This document shows positions 17,879-26,436 of a DNA stretch of 64,000 bases, piece after piece; the stretch's first letter is position 1; each line of letters opens with the position of its first letter. Below the pieces are notes generated by a model. The model was not told where the DNA came from. It made no database searches and saw nothing but the letters and a program-made list of their open reading frames with translations. Made by a program: the position numbers and the translations under genes. Source of the DNA: JANNUT01 sp046331425 (GTDB lineage Bacteria > Acidobacteriota > Polarisedimenticolia > J045); NCBI GenBank assembly GCA_046331425.1, contig JAXLQU010000018.1:47537-111536 (forward strand), in the 5' to 3' direction.

Positions 17879-18519
17879 TGGGTCCACTCGCGTACGCTAC
17901 GGTCACGCTGTTCGGGGGGCGCGTTGTAACGGAACTGTTTGGTCTGTCCAGTGTGAATCTGCAGCGACTTGAGTGCGATCGCCCGGACCTGCGGATTCTC
18001 ATCGCTCAAGGCTGCGATCAGGCGTTCGTAGAGCCTGAGCTTCTGCTTTTCGCTGAGGTGAATCTGATCGTAGGACAGAGCGCAGGCAGCCTTGTCGCGA
18101 AACAGCGGGTTGCTGTCATGGCGCATGTTGTCGATCAGGATGTCGACCACATCGGGGTCGTCGCTGACACGCCCCAACGCCCATTGCACCTGCAAACGCA
18201 ACGCCTCGTCGGTGGTGTGAATGTCTTCGAGCAGCGCGCGCTTGGCGGCGTCGGACTTCCAACCCAACTGGTAGAACACGCGAGCGATCGCGACACGGTC
18301 TGGCAGACTCGATCGAAGGTAAAGCTCGGCGAGTTCGTCCACGACTCGATTGCCGCGCGCTTGCAGCGCGACCAGGTCGACCTCGGGAAAAACCAGTCGC
18401 TTCAGGTCGTTCGTCGATCTGCTCGCGGTCACGCCGGTGCCGGCTACCGAGAACGAAGCCGGTCCGAACAACATCGCGAGAGCCACGAACGCCGGCGACA
18501 TCGATCGCGTTGTAAACAT
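17848..18519 (-). CDS. secreted HEAT-repeat protein
   Basis: Predicted 223 aa. N-terminal signal sequence (about 1-26, ending near SVAGTG). The body consists of HEAT-like helix pairs, e.g. RLQVQWALGRVSDDPDVVDIL, FRDKAACALSYDQIHL and RLIAALSDENPQVRAIALKSL. Probably a periplasmic scaffold. Start ATG at 18519 chosen over an upstream TTG. Followed, with overlap, by the LamG/TPR gene. Confidence 0.7.
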   Translation of the reverse strand: MFTTRSMSPAFVALAMLFGPASFSVAGTGVTASRSTNDLKRLVFPEVDLVALQARGNRVVDELAELYLRSSLPDRVAIARVFYQLGWKSDAAKRALLEDIHTTDEALRLQVQWALGRVSDDPDVVDILIDNMRHDSNPLFRDKAACALSYDQIHLSEKQKLRLYERLIAALSDENPQVRAIALKSLQIHTGQTKQFRYNAPPEQRDRSVREWTQWLEDYRASF

Positions 18520-18569
18520 CGCACACCCCAAAAGAGCCCAACGGGACGGCCCTCACCGGCAATGTAGGT

Positions 18570-19508
18570 TCAGCGCGGGCGATGGTCCTGTGCGTGGTAG
18601 GAAGAGCGAACCAAGGGGCCCGCCTCGACATGCCTAAACCCCATGGCGAGACCTTCCGCGCGCCACCGCGCGAACTCTTCGGGATGGGCATAGCGATCGA
18701 CAGCAAGGTGATCGGGGGAGGGTCGCAGGTACTGGCCCATCGCGAGCACATCGACACCAGCCTCGCAGAGAGTTTCCATGGTTCGTCGAATTTGATCCTC
18801 GGTCTCACCCAGACCCAACATCATCGCCGTCTTGGTGTGGCCGCCGAATTCGTCACGTCGTTGCGAAGCGCGACGCAACAACATCAGTGAATGTTCGAAG
18901 CGCGAACCGGGGCGTGCGACGCGGTACATTTCGGGGACCGTTTCGATGTTGTGAGAAAAGATTTCGGGCTTGGCCGTCAGCACCAAATCGAGAGCGTGCT
19001 CGGGGTCGATCTTGAAATCGGGGGTGAGTACTTCGACCGCACAGTCTGGCAACTCGCGGTGGACCGCTTGAATGCATTGTGCGAAGTGCGCCGCGCCGCC
19101 ATCGGGCAAGTCATCGCGATCGACCGACGTAATCACGATATGTTTCAAGCCGAGCGCCTTCACGCCTTGCGCCAACCGTTGAGGCTCGAGCGGATCGGGG
19201 GCGGACGACGGCATTCCGGTCTTCACCGCGCAAAAGCCGCACCGTCGCGTGCAGATATCGCCCAGAACCATGAACGTGGCGGTCCCTTGCGACCAGCACT
19301 CGTAGACGTTGGGGCAGTGCCCCTCGGCGCAAATCGTGTTGAGTTTCAGGTCCTGGACCAGCCTTCGGACCTTGTTATAGGTGGGTCCCGTTTGGATCCG
19401 GATTTTCAACCAGGAGGGTTTGGGTCCGGTGACACCACCCTGACGCGCACGACCGGCTGGAGACTCGGGGTGCGGGTTGTAGGCGGGAAGTTTGGTGGGC
19501 GTGCTCAC
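18570..19508 (-). CDS. lipA: lipoyl synthase
   Basis: Predicted 312 aa. This radical-SAM enzyme inserts two sulfurs into octanoyl-lipoyl domains. The auxiliary cluster cysteines are Cys60, 65 and 71 (CAEGHCPNVYEC), and the SAM cluster is Cys86, 90 and 93 (CTRRCGFC). The C-terminus keeps GPLVRSSYHA, with the family's conserved Arg-Ser-Ser-Tyr. I chose GTG at 19508 because GAGGA lies 8 bases upstream; an ATG at 19547 is also possible. LipB is not adjacent. Confidence 0.93.
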   Translation of the reverse strand: MSTPTKLPAYNPHPESPAGRARQGGVTGPKPSWLKIRIQTGPTYNKVRRLVQDLKLNTICAEGHCPNVYECWSQGTATFMVLGDICTRRCGFCAVKTGMPSSAPDPLEPQRLAQGVKALGLKHIVITSVDRDDLPDGGAAHFAQCIQAVHRELPDCAVEVLTPDFKIDPEHALDLVLTAKPEIFSHNIETVPEMYRVARPGSRFEHSLMLLRRASQRRDEFGGHTKTAMMLGLGETEDQIRRTMETLCEAGVDVLAMGQYLRPSPDHLAVDRYAHPEEFARWRAEGLAMGFRHVEAGPLVRSSYHAQDHRPR

Positions 19509-19687
19509 GGCTGGAATCCTCGGAAGAGCAAGAGTGTAGCCGCCCATGTTGCTTCGCGCCCCGAGGCTCGGGACCGATCGGGGCGCGGCTTGGTCCCCAC
19601 GCCGTTGGAGTCCTGTTCTTCGCGCACTCGAGGTGGCAGGCCCGAACGCGGGGGATAGCATGGCGCCTGGCCTTATTCGGAGGCGCG

Positions 19688-19804
19688 ATGCCGAACCCAC
19701 GTCGAGAGAATCGAGTCGATCTTCAAGCGGTGCTCCGCGCCGGTTGCAGCCATGCGCCGGTCATCGTTCGCATGGTAAACGCCGCCAGTCATAAGGTTCG
19801 ATGA
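19688..19804 (+). CDS. 38-aa small ORF coupled to the downstream lipoprotein
   Basis: The ATG at 19688 follows a strong GGAGG ribosome site at 4-base spacing, and its TGA overlaps the next ATG as ATGA (19801-19804). The peptide begins MPNPRRENRVDLQAVLRAG and ends SHKVR; the RRxxRVDL opening recalls the start of PilZ domains. It is either a leader peptide that controls the lipoprotein or the remnant of a PilZ protein. It is the only coding signal I see in the 19509-19800 gap. Confidence 0.4.
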   Translation: MPNPRRENRVDLQAVLRAGCSHAPVIVRMVNAASHKVR

Positions 19805-20928
19805 TGAAACCGATCCTCTGTCGCGGATCACTGCTGTTGTCGGTCGCGATGCTGGCGACTGGCTGCTGGGAACAAACGCTCGAAGAGCGCGTGGTGGTCG
19901 AGATCCACGCCGACGGCTCGTTCGGCGTTCGCGCCGAAACGCAGCTCAACGCCCCGGACAACGACGACAAGCACATCGCGGCGAATCAGCGTGTCGAGCA
20001 GCGCTCACGTGAGATCGTCGAGGGGCGAGATCTGTGGAGCTATCCGTTCTCGCGGCTCGAGGCGGGCGAAGAGAAGTTCGGTTGGGAGAAGTCGGGAGGC
20101 GCTCTACGTCGCTCGGTGCATTCCGCTTTGGTCGAAGACCCGCAGCAACTGTCACCGGTTCTGCGCGCGTGTGGTGCCGGACTTCGAGTCACCAAGGCCG
20201 ACCAACGTGGCCGCTTGGAGATCTTTCCGCTGAGTCAATCGCGAGCCAGCGGTAAAGAGCGACGCGACGTCGAGATCGAACTGAAGCCGTGGGCTGATGC
20301 GGTGGCGGACTATGGACAGAGCGTCACCGCGTTGTTTCGTTACGTCGAGAAACATCCCGATCGGGCAGAACCGATCTTCGGCCGAGTGTTTTTCGATCAT
20401 CTCTCCGAGTCGCGCCGCGCCGCGTTGCCGGAGCCGACGGAAGCAGAGAGTGAGCTGATCGATAGTTTCAACGACACACGGGGTCAGGTGATGAGTTTCG
20501 CAACACTCGCAGCAGGACAACCCGAGACACTCAACGAACGGGTGATGGCGGCGTTCTCGCCGTTGTGCGGCGAGATCGCCGTCGAGCTGCCGGTCGCGGC
20601 GTTGACTCTCGAGGGGTTCGTGGAGAAGAACGGCCTGCCGACGATTCCGCCGATCGATCTCTACTCCGCGTTGATGAGCGGGCGACTGACACCCGTGACG
20701 CCCGATCCGCTGCTCACGCTTCTGGAACGCGATCGCTATCGGCCGCCGACCGAGTTCGAGTTGGCTCCCTGGTTGGCGCAAGCGCGCGTGGTGCGCCGGA
20801 ACCTCTCGGGCTTCGACGTGCTGGATCGACTGAGGACCGACTTGCAACCGGCGAGCATCTACCGCTTGGAATGGATGCTGCCGGCTAGCGCCGCGCCAGG
20901 ATCGAGTACAACTGAGGAACCGCGATAG
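19801..20928 (+). CDS. lipoprotein of unknown function
   Basis: Predicted 375 aa. The signal peptide ends in a lipobox-like LATGC with the lipidated Cys near 22. Mature N-terminus is charged (LEERVVVEIHADGSFGVRAE), which resembles the opening of beta-sandwich lipoproteins; the rest is mixed alpha/beta with no recognised motif. ATG at 19801 or 19804. The last 44 bases overlap the 3' end of the convergent methyltransferase gene. Confidence 0.65.
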   Translation: MMKPILCRGSLLLSVAMLATGCWEQTLEERVVVEIHADGSFGVRAETQLNAPDNDDKHIAANQRVEQRSREIVEGRDLWSYPFSRLEAGEEKFGWEKSGGALRRSVHSALVEDPQQLSPVLRACGAGLRVTKADQRGRLEIFPLSQSRASGKERRDVEIELKPWADAVADYGQSVTALFRYVEKHPDRAEPIFGRVFFDHLSESRRAALPEPTEAESELIDSFNDTRGQVMSFATLAAGQPETLNERVMAAFSPLCGEIAVELPVAALTLEGFVEKNGLPTIPPIDLYSALMSGRLTPVTPDPLLTLLERDRYRPPTEFELAPWLAQARVVRRNLSGFDVLDRLRTDLQPASIYRLEWMLPASAAPGSSTTEEPR

Positions 20929-21691
20929 AGCCCTCCGGCAGATACCACCATCCGTCTTCGGCTTGTTTGGATCCCGGCAAGAGTGAGCAGATCCCGAACG
21001 GATGCTCGTGCAGCGCCTCGATCGTCAAGCCGGCCTCGATAAGCGCATTGACCACATCGCCGAGTGTGTGGACAAACCAATACTCGCCGCGATTGACGAG
21101 TTTGGCTCCCGCGTCCGCGTAGGACGATTCGAATTCGCCGTAGAGCGGCTCGGCCCCGCCAAAATACGGCGAGGCGAGTTTCATCCCCTGGGTCGAGTCA
21201 TCCCATTCGAACATAAGTATCGCGGGGTGAACCTCTGCCAAGAAAAATCGGCCTCCCGGTTTCAACGATGCCGCCACCACTCGCCCCCAAGCGCCGATGT
21301 CGGGGAGCCATCCGACTACTCCGTACGAGGTGAATACCACGTCGAACTGCTCATTCAATACCTCACGAAGCCGCAGGACATCGCTCAACACGAAGCGGCC
21401 CTCGACCGCGATTCGGTGCGCCAAGGCACGCGCCGCCTCGATTGCAACCGGGGAGAAATCGACCCCCGTGACGATCGCACCGCGACGCGCCCAAGACAGC
21501 GTGTCCTGCCCGAAATGACACTGCAGGTGCAGCAGCGATTTCCCGCGAACCTCGCCCAGTGCGCGCAGTTCGAGAGGGCGCAGGGAACAGCGCCCGGCCT
21601 CGAACGATTCGAGATCGTAAAAACGAGACCGCATGTGGATCGGCACCAACTCGTCCCAACGGGCTCGGTTGACGTTCAAGCGTTCATCCAT
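20885..21691 (-). CDS. class I SAM-dependent methyltransferase
   Basis: Predicted 268 aa. Motif I is LLHLQCHFGQDTLSWARRG and motif II VTGVDFSPVAIEAAR, with post-II VVFTSYGVVGWLPD and motif III LKPGGRFFLAEVHP. It is of the Methyltransf_11/25 type; the substrate is unknown. ATG at 21691 with GAGGA 4 bases upstream; the open frame extends far upstream but only as antisense of the POT gene. Confidence 0.85.
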   Translation of the reverse strand: MDERLNVNRARWDELVPIHMRSRFYDLESFEAGRCSLRPLELRALGEVRGKSLLHLQCHFGQDTLSWARRGAIVTGVDFSPVAIEAARALAHRIAVEGRFVLSDVLRLREVLNEQFDVVFTSYGVVGWLPDIGAWGRVVAASLKPGGRFFLAEVHPAILMFEWDDSTQGMKLASPYFGGAEPLYGEFESSYADAGAKLVNRGEYWFVHTLGDVVNALIEAGLTIEALHEHPFGICSLLPGSKQAEDGWWYLPEGSIAVPQLYSILARR

Positions 21692-21880
21692 ACGGTCCTC
21701 GCTGCGACGCGGATTGTATAGGGCTCGGGAGCCGCTCCAGGTTGGGATCTGCCGTTCGTGCGGCACGGGGCCGGTTGAAAAAGCGTCTCGGGCGGCGCTT
21801 GCCGGTTGACTCGCCTGTCGAACCCTCGTAGATATGCGCGCTGCCACAACGCGCACGATGGCGCGGAAAAAGGGGCCTTG

Positions 21881-23551
21881 ATGAGTTCGTTCACAAAGCC
21901 GATCGGGCTGGCGCTGGCGATCCTGGTGTTTGGCGTGGCGGTGTTGGTCTTCGGCTTCTATCTCGCGCTCGCGCTTTTGATCGCTACGGTGGTCGTGCTC
22001 CAAGCGCTGATCTTCATGAAGCGTTCGCGCGGCGAGAAGGAGTTGTTCGGTCATCCGGTCCCACTGTTCATGCTGTTTCTCACTGAAATGTGGGAGCGAT
22101 TCAGCTACTACGGCATGCGCGCCATCTTCATGCTGTACATGACCAACTACCTTGTGCTCGAGTCTGGATTCAAGTCGAGCATCTATGGCAACTACACCGG
22201 GTTGGTGTACCTCACGACTTTGATGGGCGGTTTCGTTGCCGATCGCTATCTCGGACTGCAACGCACGATCCTGATCGGCGGCAGCCTGATGGCGGCGGGT
22301 CAGTTCCTGATTACGGTGCACGCTTGGGGCGGGGTGGGACAAGAGGCCGCGCAGTCTCTGACGATGATGTTCTTGGGGTTGTTCCTGCTGGTCTTCGGCA
22401 ACGGCCTGTTCAAGCCGAACATTTCGACAATCGTCGGCCAGCTCTACCCGAAGGGAGATCCGCGGCGCGATGCCGGTTTCACCATCTTCTACATGGGTAT
22501 CAATGTTGGTGCCTACTTCTCACCGATCATCTGCGGCTATCTCGCGCAGGAGGTCGACTGGAAGTGGGGATTCTGTGCCGCTGGCGCCGGGATGCTGATC
22601 GGCACGGTTACCTTCTTCTTGGGCAAGCCGATGCTTGGCGAACTCGGGGTCGAGGCTGCCGGTGGCGCGCGAGACGCCGCTGGGAAGCGCGAGTCGGGAG
22701 TCGTGCGAACGCTGTCGATCGGCGAGAAGACTCTGTCCAGTGTCTTGTGGGTCGTGGCGCTGGTGGTCGCCGTCTATGGGCTGTATGCCGCATGGGCGAG
22801 CACTGCAACCGAACTGCTGGCGCGGATCGACCCGATTATCTGGTACACGATCGCCGCACCGTGTGCGATCGCCGTATTCAATTTCCTGGCGCCACGTTGT
22901 ACCAAGCAGGAGATGTCCAAGATCACGACGATCTATGTGCTGGCCTGTTTCGTGATGATGTTCTGGGCAGCGTTCGAGCAGGCAGGATCGAGCTTGACGT
23001 TGTTCGCCGATCAACTCACGCTGAATGTCTTCGCGGGGAGGGAGTTCCCATCGAGTTGGTGGCAATCGGCCAACGCGATTTTCATCATCGCCATGGCCCC
23101 GATCTTCTCTGCGATCTGGTTGGTATTGTCCAGCAGCGGCAAGGAACCGAGCACACCGATGAAGATGGTGTGGGGCATCGCCTTCAACGCACTCTCCTTT
23201 GCGATCATGATCCCGGCCGCACTCGTGGCCACCACCGACAGCAAAGCAGCACCTGTTTGGCTGCTGTTGCTCTATTTCTTGCAGACATGCGGCGAGCTGT
23301 GCCTCTCGCCGGTCGGTCTTTCGATGGTTACCAAGCTGGCGCCTGCGCGCTATGCCGCGATGATGATGGGAATCTGGTTCTTGGTGGCCAACGCGTTCGG
23401 CAATCGATTGGCGGGACAAGCGTCGAGCTGGATCGAATCGTACGGCGCGTCGACGCTGTTCATCGGCGTCACCATCGTGTTGAGTGTTGCGGCGTTCTTG
23501 CTGATTTTCGTGGTCCCGTGGCTGCGGCGACAGATGCAGGACGTGCACTGA
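21881..23551 (+). CDS. POT/PTR family proton-dependent peptide transporter
   Basis: Predicted 556 aa, with about 12-14 TM helices. The POT signature ExxER appears as LTEMWERFSYYGMRAIF near residue 70, followed by LMGGFVADRYLGLQRTI and GLFKPNISTIVGQLYP. These transporters import di- and tripeptides with protons. Start ATG at 21881, with AAGGGG upstream. An unusual extra hydrophobic pair precedes the normal N-terminus (about 8-48). Convergent with the next gene, abutting. Confidence 0.9.
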   Translation: MSSFTKPIGLALAILVFGVAVLVFGFYLALALLIATVVVLQALIFMKRSRGEKELFGHPVPLFMLFLTEMWERFSYYGMRAIFMLYMTNYLVLESGFKSSIYGNYTGLVYLTTLMGGFVADRYLGLQRTILIGGSLMAAGQFLITVHAWGGVGQEAAQSLTMMFLGLFLLVFGNGLFKPNISTIVGQLYPKGDPRRDAGFTIFYMGINVGAYFSPIICGYLAQEVDWKWGFCAAGAGMLIGTVTFFLGKPMLGELGVEAAGGARDAAGKRESGVVRTLSIGEKTLSSVLWVVALVVAVYGLYAAWASTATELLARIDPIIWYTIAAPCAIAVFNFLAPRCTKQEMSKITTIYVLACFVMMFWAAFEQAGSSLTLFADQLTLNVFAGREFPSSWWQSANAIFIIAMAPIFSAIWLVLSSSGKEPSTPMKMVWGIAFNALSFAIMIPAALVATTDSKAAPVWLLLLYFLQTCGELCLSPVGLSMVTKLAPARYAAMMMGIWFLVANAFGNRLAGQASSWIESYGASTLFIGVTIVLSVAAFLLIFVVPWLRRQMQDVH

Positions 23552-25063
23552 TTACTTGGTCGATACCGACTGGTCCCACGGCAACGGCGCTCGCCTGATC
23601 GATGTTGGCGCAGCGTTGATCGGCGACGTGTCATCGGCGAGCCACAACTGCAGCGACGCGCGTTGCGCTGCAGCCACCGACTCGGCGGCGTCTGTTGCGT
23701 CGGTGTCGTCGCAACAGACGATCTCCCGCACAATCCCTGATCCCACGCGAACGAACGCGCTGGGGGCGTCGCCGCCGACCCGCCACCACTGATCGCCATC
23801 ATTCCAAGTTCGGATCATTGCGGCGGGACTGTTGTAGCCGCCCGCCACCGTCAAGAACAGTTCGGTTCTTGGGTCCAGTTCGCTGACCCACTGCGCGGGC
23901 GAGTGCCCGTTGTCGGGAAGAACTGCCTGGCTGCGGCAGGCAACCAGCCTCGACTCTTCTGTCGACGCCGTGTCTCGTCGAGAGTCACGAACGCGCTGAG
24001 CGGCGGCGGAGGCTGCGCGTCGCATGATCCTCTTCAGCGGCGAAATCCATCCACCCACCATCGAGCGGCGTGTCGCCTCCAAGCGCTGGAGCGGTGGGGT
24101 CTCGAGACCGAGGTGATCTTTCTGCGGACCACGCCCCGGCAGGTAGTCGATCAATGCGATCTCGCCCGCTCCGAGCAACACCTCGTGCGCGTGCCACATC
24201 ACGATCGTTCCGGCGGAGAGTGCGGCCAGTCGCTGGTCGTAAACCGTCGAATAGGCAATCGCAACCGAGCCGACGCGAAACCACACGATTGCAGCGGCTG
24301 GAACATTGGCGACGCGCATCAGGAACAGATGCGCCAAGCCGCGATCTCCCGCACGCTTCAGCAGCTCGCGACGATGCGACAACATCGGTTCGCGCAGCGA
24401 CCCTTTCCAACCCAACGCGTGCAGCGCCAGATACGATTCGAACCCGTCGCTGGGCGCTGGCCCTGCTGGCCCAAAATACTCGGTCGTGACCGCACCCAAC
24501 CGCCCTGCTTTGTTGCTGAAATTCTTGACGGTACGGTCGTACTTCTTGAAGGCGCGGCGATGCTCTTCCCAGCCCCCGGCGACAACCGGCGTCAAGCACT
24601 CTTGAGGTCCCGGATGCCGCGCCACCGCGTAGCCGCTGGCTTGCAGCGCATCGGCAAACGCGGTCGAGGCCGGATCGCGGGACGGAACGCCGGGAAGCGA
24701 CAGCTCGCGCACGCCAGCGCGTGCAACGGCTTCGGCCAAAGCGGCGCAGGTTTCGTCGAGCGCACAGCCGCCCGCAATCACCGGGCGAAATCGTGGCCTG
24801 AATCCTTTGGCAACCGACTCCCACGCGCCGCGGCTCACCTCGAGGAGCGGAACGACCGCGCAAAGTGTTTCTTGATCGAACGCGGCGACCACGCGCACGC
24901 GCTGTCGCGTCGCTTCGGGCTGCGTTGCCGACCACGCCGCGAACCAGGTGTAGGTGTCGTACAGATCGGCTTGAATTCCGCGGCTTGGCGGTATCTCGTC
25001 CCACGCCGCTGCGATCGACGCGAGCGGCGCGGTCCCTTCCAAAATGCGGGTCGTGAGGCTCAC
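23552..25063 (-). CDS. BcsL/CelD-like GNAT acetyltransferase
   Basis: Predicted 503 aa. The central part (about 130-330) matches the Acetyltransf_6 fold of CelD/FemAB-like proteins: HRRAFKKYDRTVKNFSNKAGR, ESYLALHALGWKGS, RVGSVAIAYSTVYD and GEIALIDYLPG. The C-terminal 130 residues are additional and unassigned (a second acyl-CoA-dependent fold cannot be excluded). In other bacteria such genes modify polysaccharides. Start GTG at 25063 with GGAG 13 bases upstream is the best of weak options. Confidence 0.75.
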   Translation of the reverse strand: MSLTTRILEGTAPLASIAAAWDEIPPSRGIQADLYDTYTWFAAWSATQPEATRQRVRVVAAFDQETLCAVVPLLEVSRGAWESVAKGFRPRFRPVIAGGCALDETCAALAEAVARAGVRELSLPGVPSRDPASTAFADALQASGYAVARHPGPQECLTPVVAGGWEEHRRAFKKYDRTVKNFSNKAGRLGAVTTEYFGPAGPAPSDGFESYLALHALGWKGSLREPMLSHRRELLKRAGDRGLAHLFLMRVANVPAAAIVWFRVGSVAIAYSTVYDQRLAALSAGTIVMWHAHEVLLGAGEIALIDYLPGRGPQKDHLGLETPPLQRLEATRRSMVGGWISPLKRIMRRAASAAAQRVRDSRRDTASTEESRLVACRSQAVLPDNGHSPAQWVSELDPRTELFLTVAGGYNSPAAMIRTWNDGDQWWRVGGDAPSAFVRVGSGIVREIVCCDDTDATDAAESVAAAQRASLQLWLADDTSPINAAPTSIRRAPLPWDQSVSTK

Positions 25064-25222
25064 AGTGATGTGACAGCTCCGAATCGGCTGGCAATCTAGG
25101 GTGAAGCCGCCGCTACCGCCACCGCGCGCGAGCCTCGGATCGTGTTCTGATCGCACTTCGCATCGAGGCTATTTCGTCGTACCTTTGCCACCGGCGCGGC
25201 GACTCGCACGCCCCTTTTCAAC

Positions 25223-26410
25223 ATGATGCGCATCGTCTTGCACCTCGATATGGACGCCTTCTTTGCGGCGGTCGAACAGCGCGAACGCCCCGAGTTGCGC
25301 GGCCGCCCGGTACTGATCGGCCACCCCGGCGCGCGCGGTGTGGTGGCAACCTGTTCCTACGAGGCACGTGTTTTCGGGGTTCGCTCTGCAATGCCATCGG
25401 TGCGTGCGGCTCGGCTATGTCCGTCCGCGGTTTGGGTTACGCCGCGCTTTGACCTCTATCGCGATTCGAGCGAGCGGATCTTCTCGCTGGTGGAGCGTTC
25501 TGTTCCGCGTCTTGAGCAGGTCTCGATCGACGAGGCGTACGGGGATCTCAGCGGTTGGTGTGCCGATTTCGATGCGGCCACAGCGCTTGCCAGGGCGCTG
25601 AAACAAGAAATCTCTGAAACGGAACGACTCACCGCGAGCATAGGCGTTGCCCCCAATCGTTTCCTGGCCAAACTCGCCTCCGATCTTGAAAAACCGAACG
25701 GTTTGGTAGCGATTCAACCTCACGAGGCGCAGTCGCGAATTGCAGGGCTCTCGGTCCGAGCGATTCCGGGCGTGGGGCCCAAACTGCAAGCACGATTGCG
25801 CCTGTTCGATGTGAAGAGCATCGGAGAGATCCTGCGAGTCCGAGAGGACTGGCTGATCGAAGAGTTCGGTGTCGAAACCGCGGCTTGGCTGCGCCAGCGC
25901 GCTCGCGGTGAGGACGACACTCCAATCGGGGAGGAGCATGAACGGCGGCAGATCAGCGAGGAGCGCACTTACGAGCGCGACCTCACAGCGGCAAAGACCA
26001 TCGAGCGCGAGTTATTGGCGCGCGCGGAGGGCGTGAGCGCGGAGCTTCGTAGTCGGAACTTGGTAGCGCGCACCGTAACGCTCAAGGCGCGTGACGCCGA
26101 CTTTCGCACGGTAACGCGCAGCATCACACTCGAACAGCCTACCGATCTCACATCGGAGGTGCACCGCGCAGCATTGCAGTTGTGGCGCGAGCGGGTCGAT
26201 TTCGGCAATCGGGGTGTGCGGTTGTTGGGTGTCGGCGTGAAGGAACTGTTGCTTGCCTCGCAGGCTCCGCGGCTTCTGTTTGCCGACGAGCGCCGCGACA
26301 AGGAGCGGGCTGCCGAGCGGGCGGCCGATTCGTTGCGCGAGCGATTCGGTGCTGCCGCGGTGAAGCCGGCCCGGTTGTTGAAGCCGCCCGATCGTGACCA
26401 TCACCGCTAG
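25223..26410 (+). CDS. dinB: DNA polymerase IV
   Basis: Predicted 395 aa, Y-family translesion polymerase. Catalytic motifs: LDMDAFFAAVE (Asp9) and SIDEAYGDL (Asp103, Glu104); then a helix-hairpin-helix thumb region (VRAIPGVGPKLQARL) and the C-terminal little-finger domain. It bypasses damaged template bases. I see no LexA-type box in the 159 bases upstream. Only 26 bases separate it from the histidine kinase gene, so it may head that operon. Confidence 0.93.
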   Translation: MMRIVLHLDMDAFFAAVEQRERPELRGRPVLIGHPGARGVVATCSYEARVFGVRSAMPSVRAARLCPSAVWVTPRFDLYRDSSERIFSLVERSVPRLEQVSIDEAYGDLSGWCADFDAATALARALKQEISETERLTASIGVAPNRFLAKLASDLEKPNGLVAIQPHEAQSRIAGLSVRAIPGVGPKLQARLRLFDVKSIGEILRVREDWLIEEFGVETAAWLRQRARGEDDTPIGEEHERRQISEERTYERDLTAAKTIERELLARAEGVSAELRSRNLVARTVTLKARDADFRTVTRSITLEQPTDLTSEVHRAALQLWRERVDFGNRGVRLLGVGVKELLLASQAPRLLFADERRDKERAAERAADSLRERFGAAAVKPARLLKPPDRDHHR

Positions 26411-26436
26411 AATCGCTGCTCAGCGGAGGGGTTACG

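Noticed and set aside
22090..23598. 502-aa open frame inside the POT gene
   Set aside because: It is a second frame of the transporter gene; the in-frame product shows clear POT signatures while this one shows random composition.
25064..25222. LexA box before dinB
   Set aside because: I looked for a CTGT-N8-ACAG type site and found none; damage control of dinB is not supported here.
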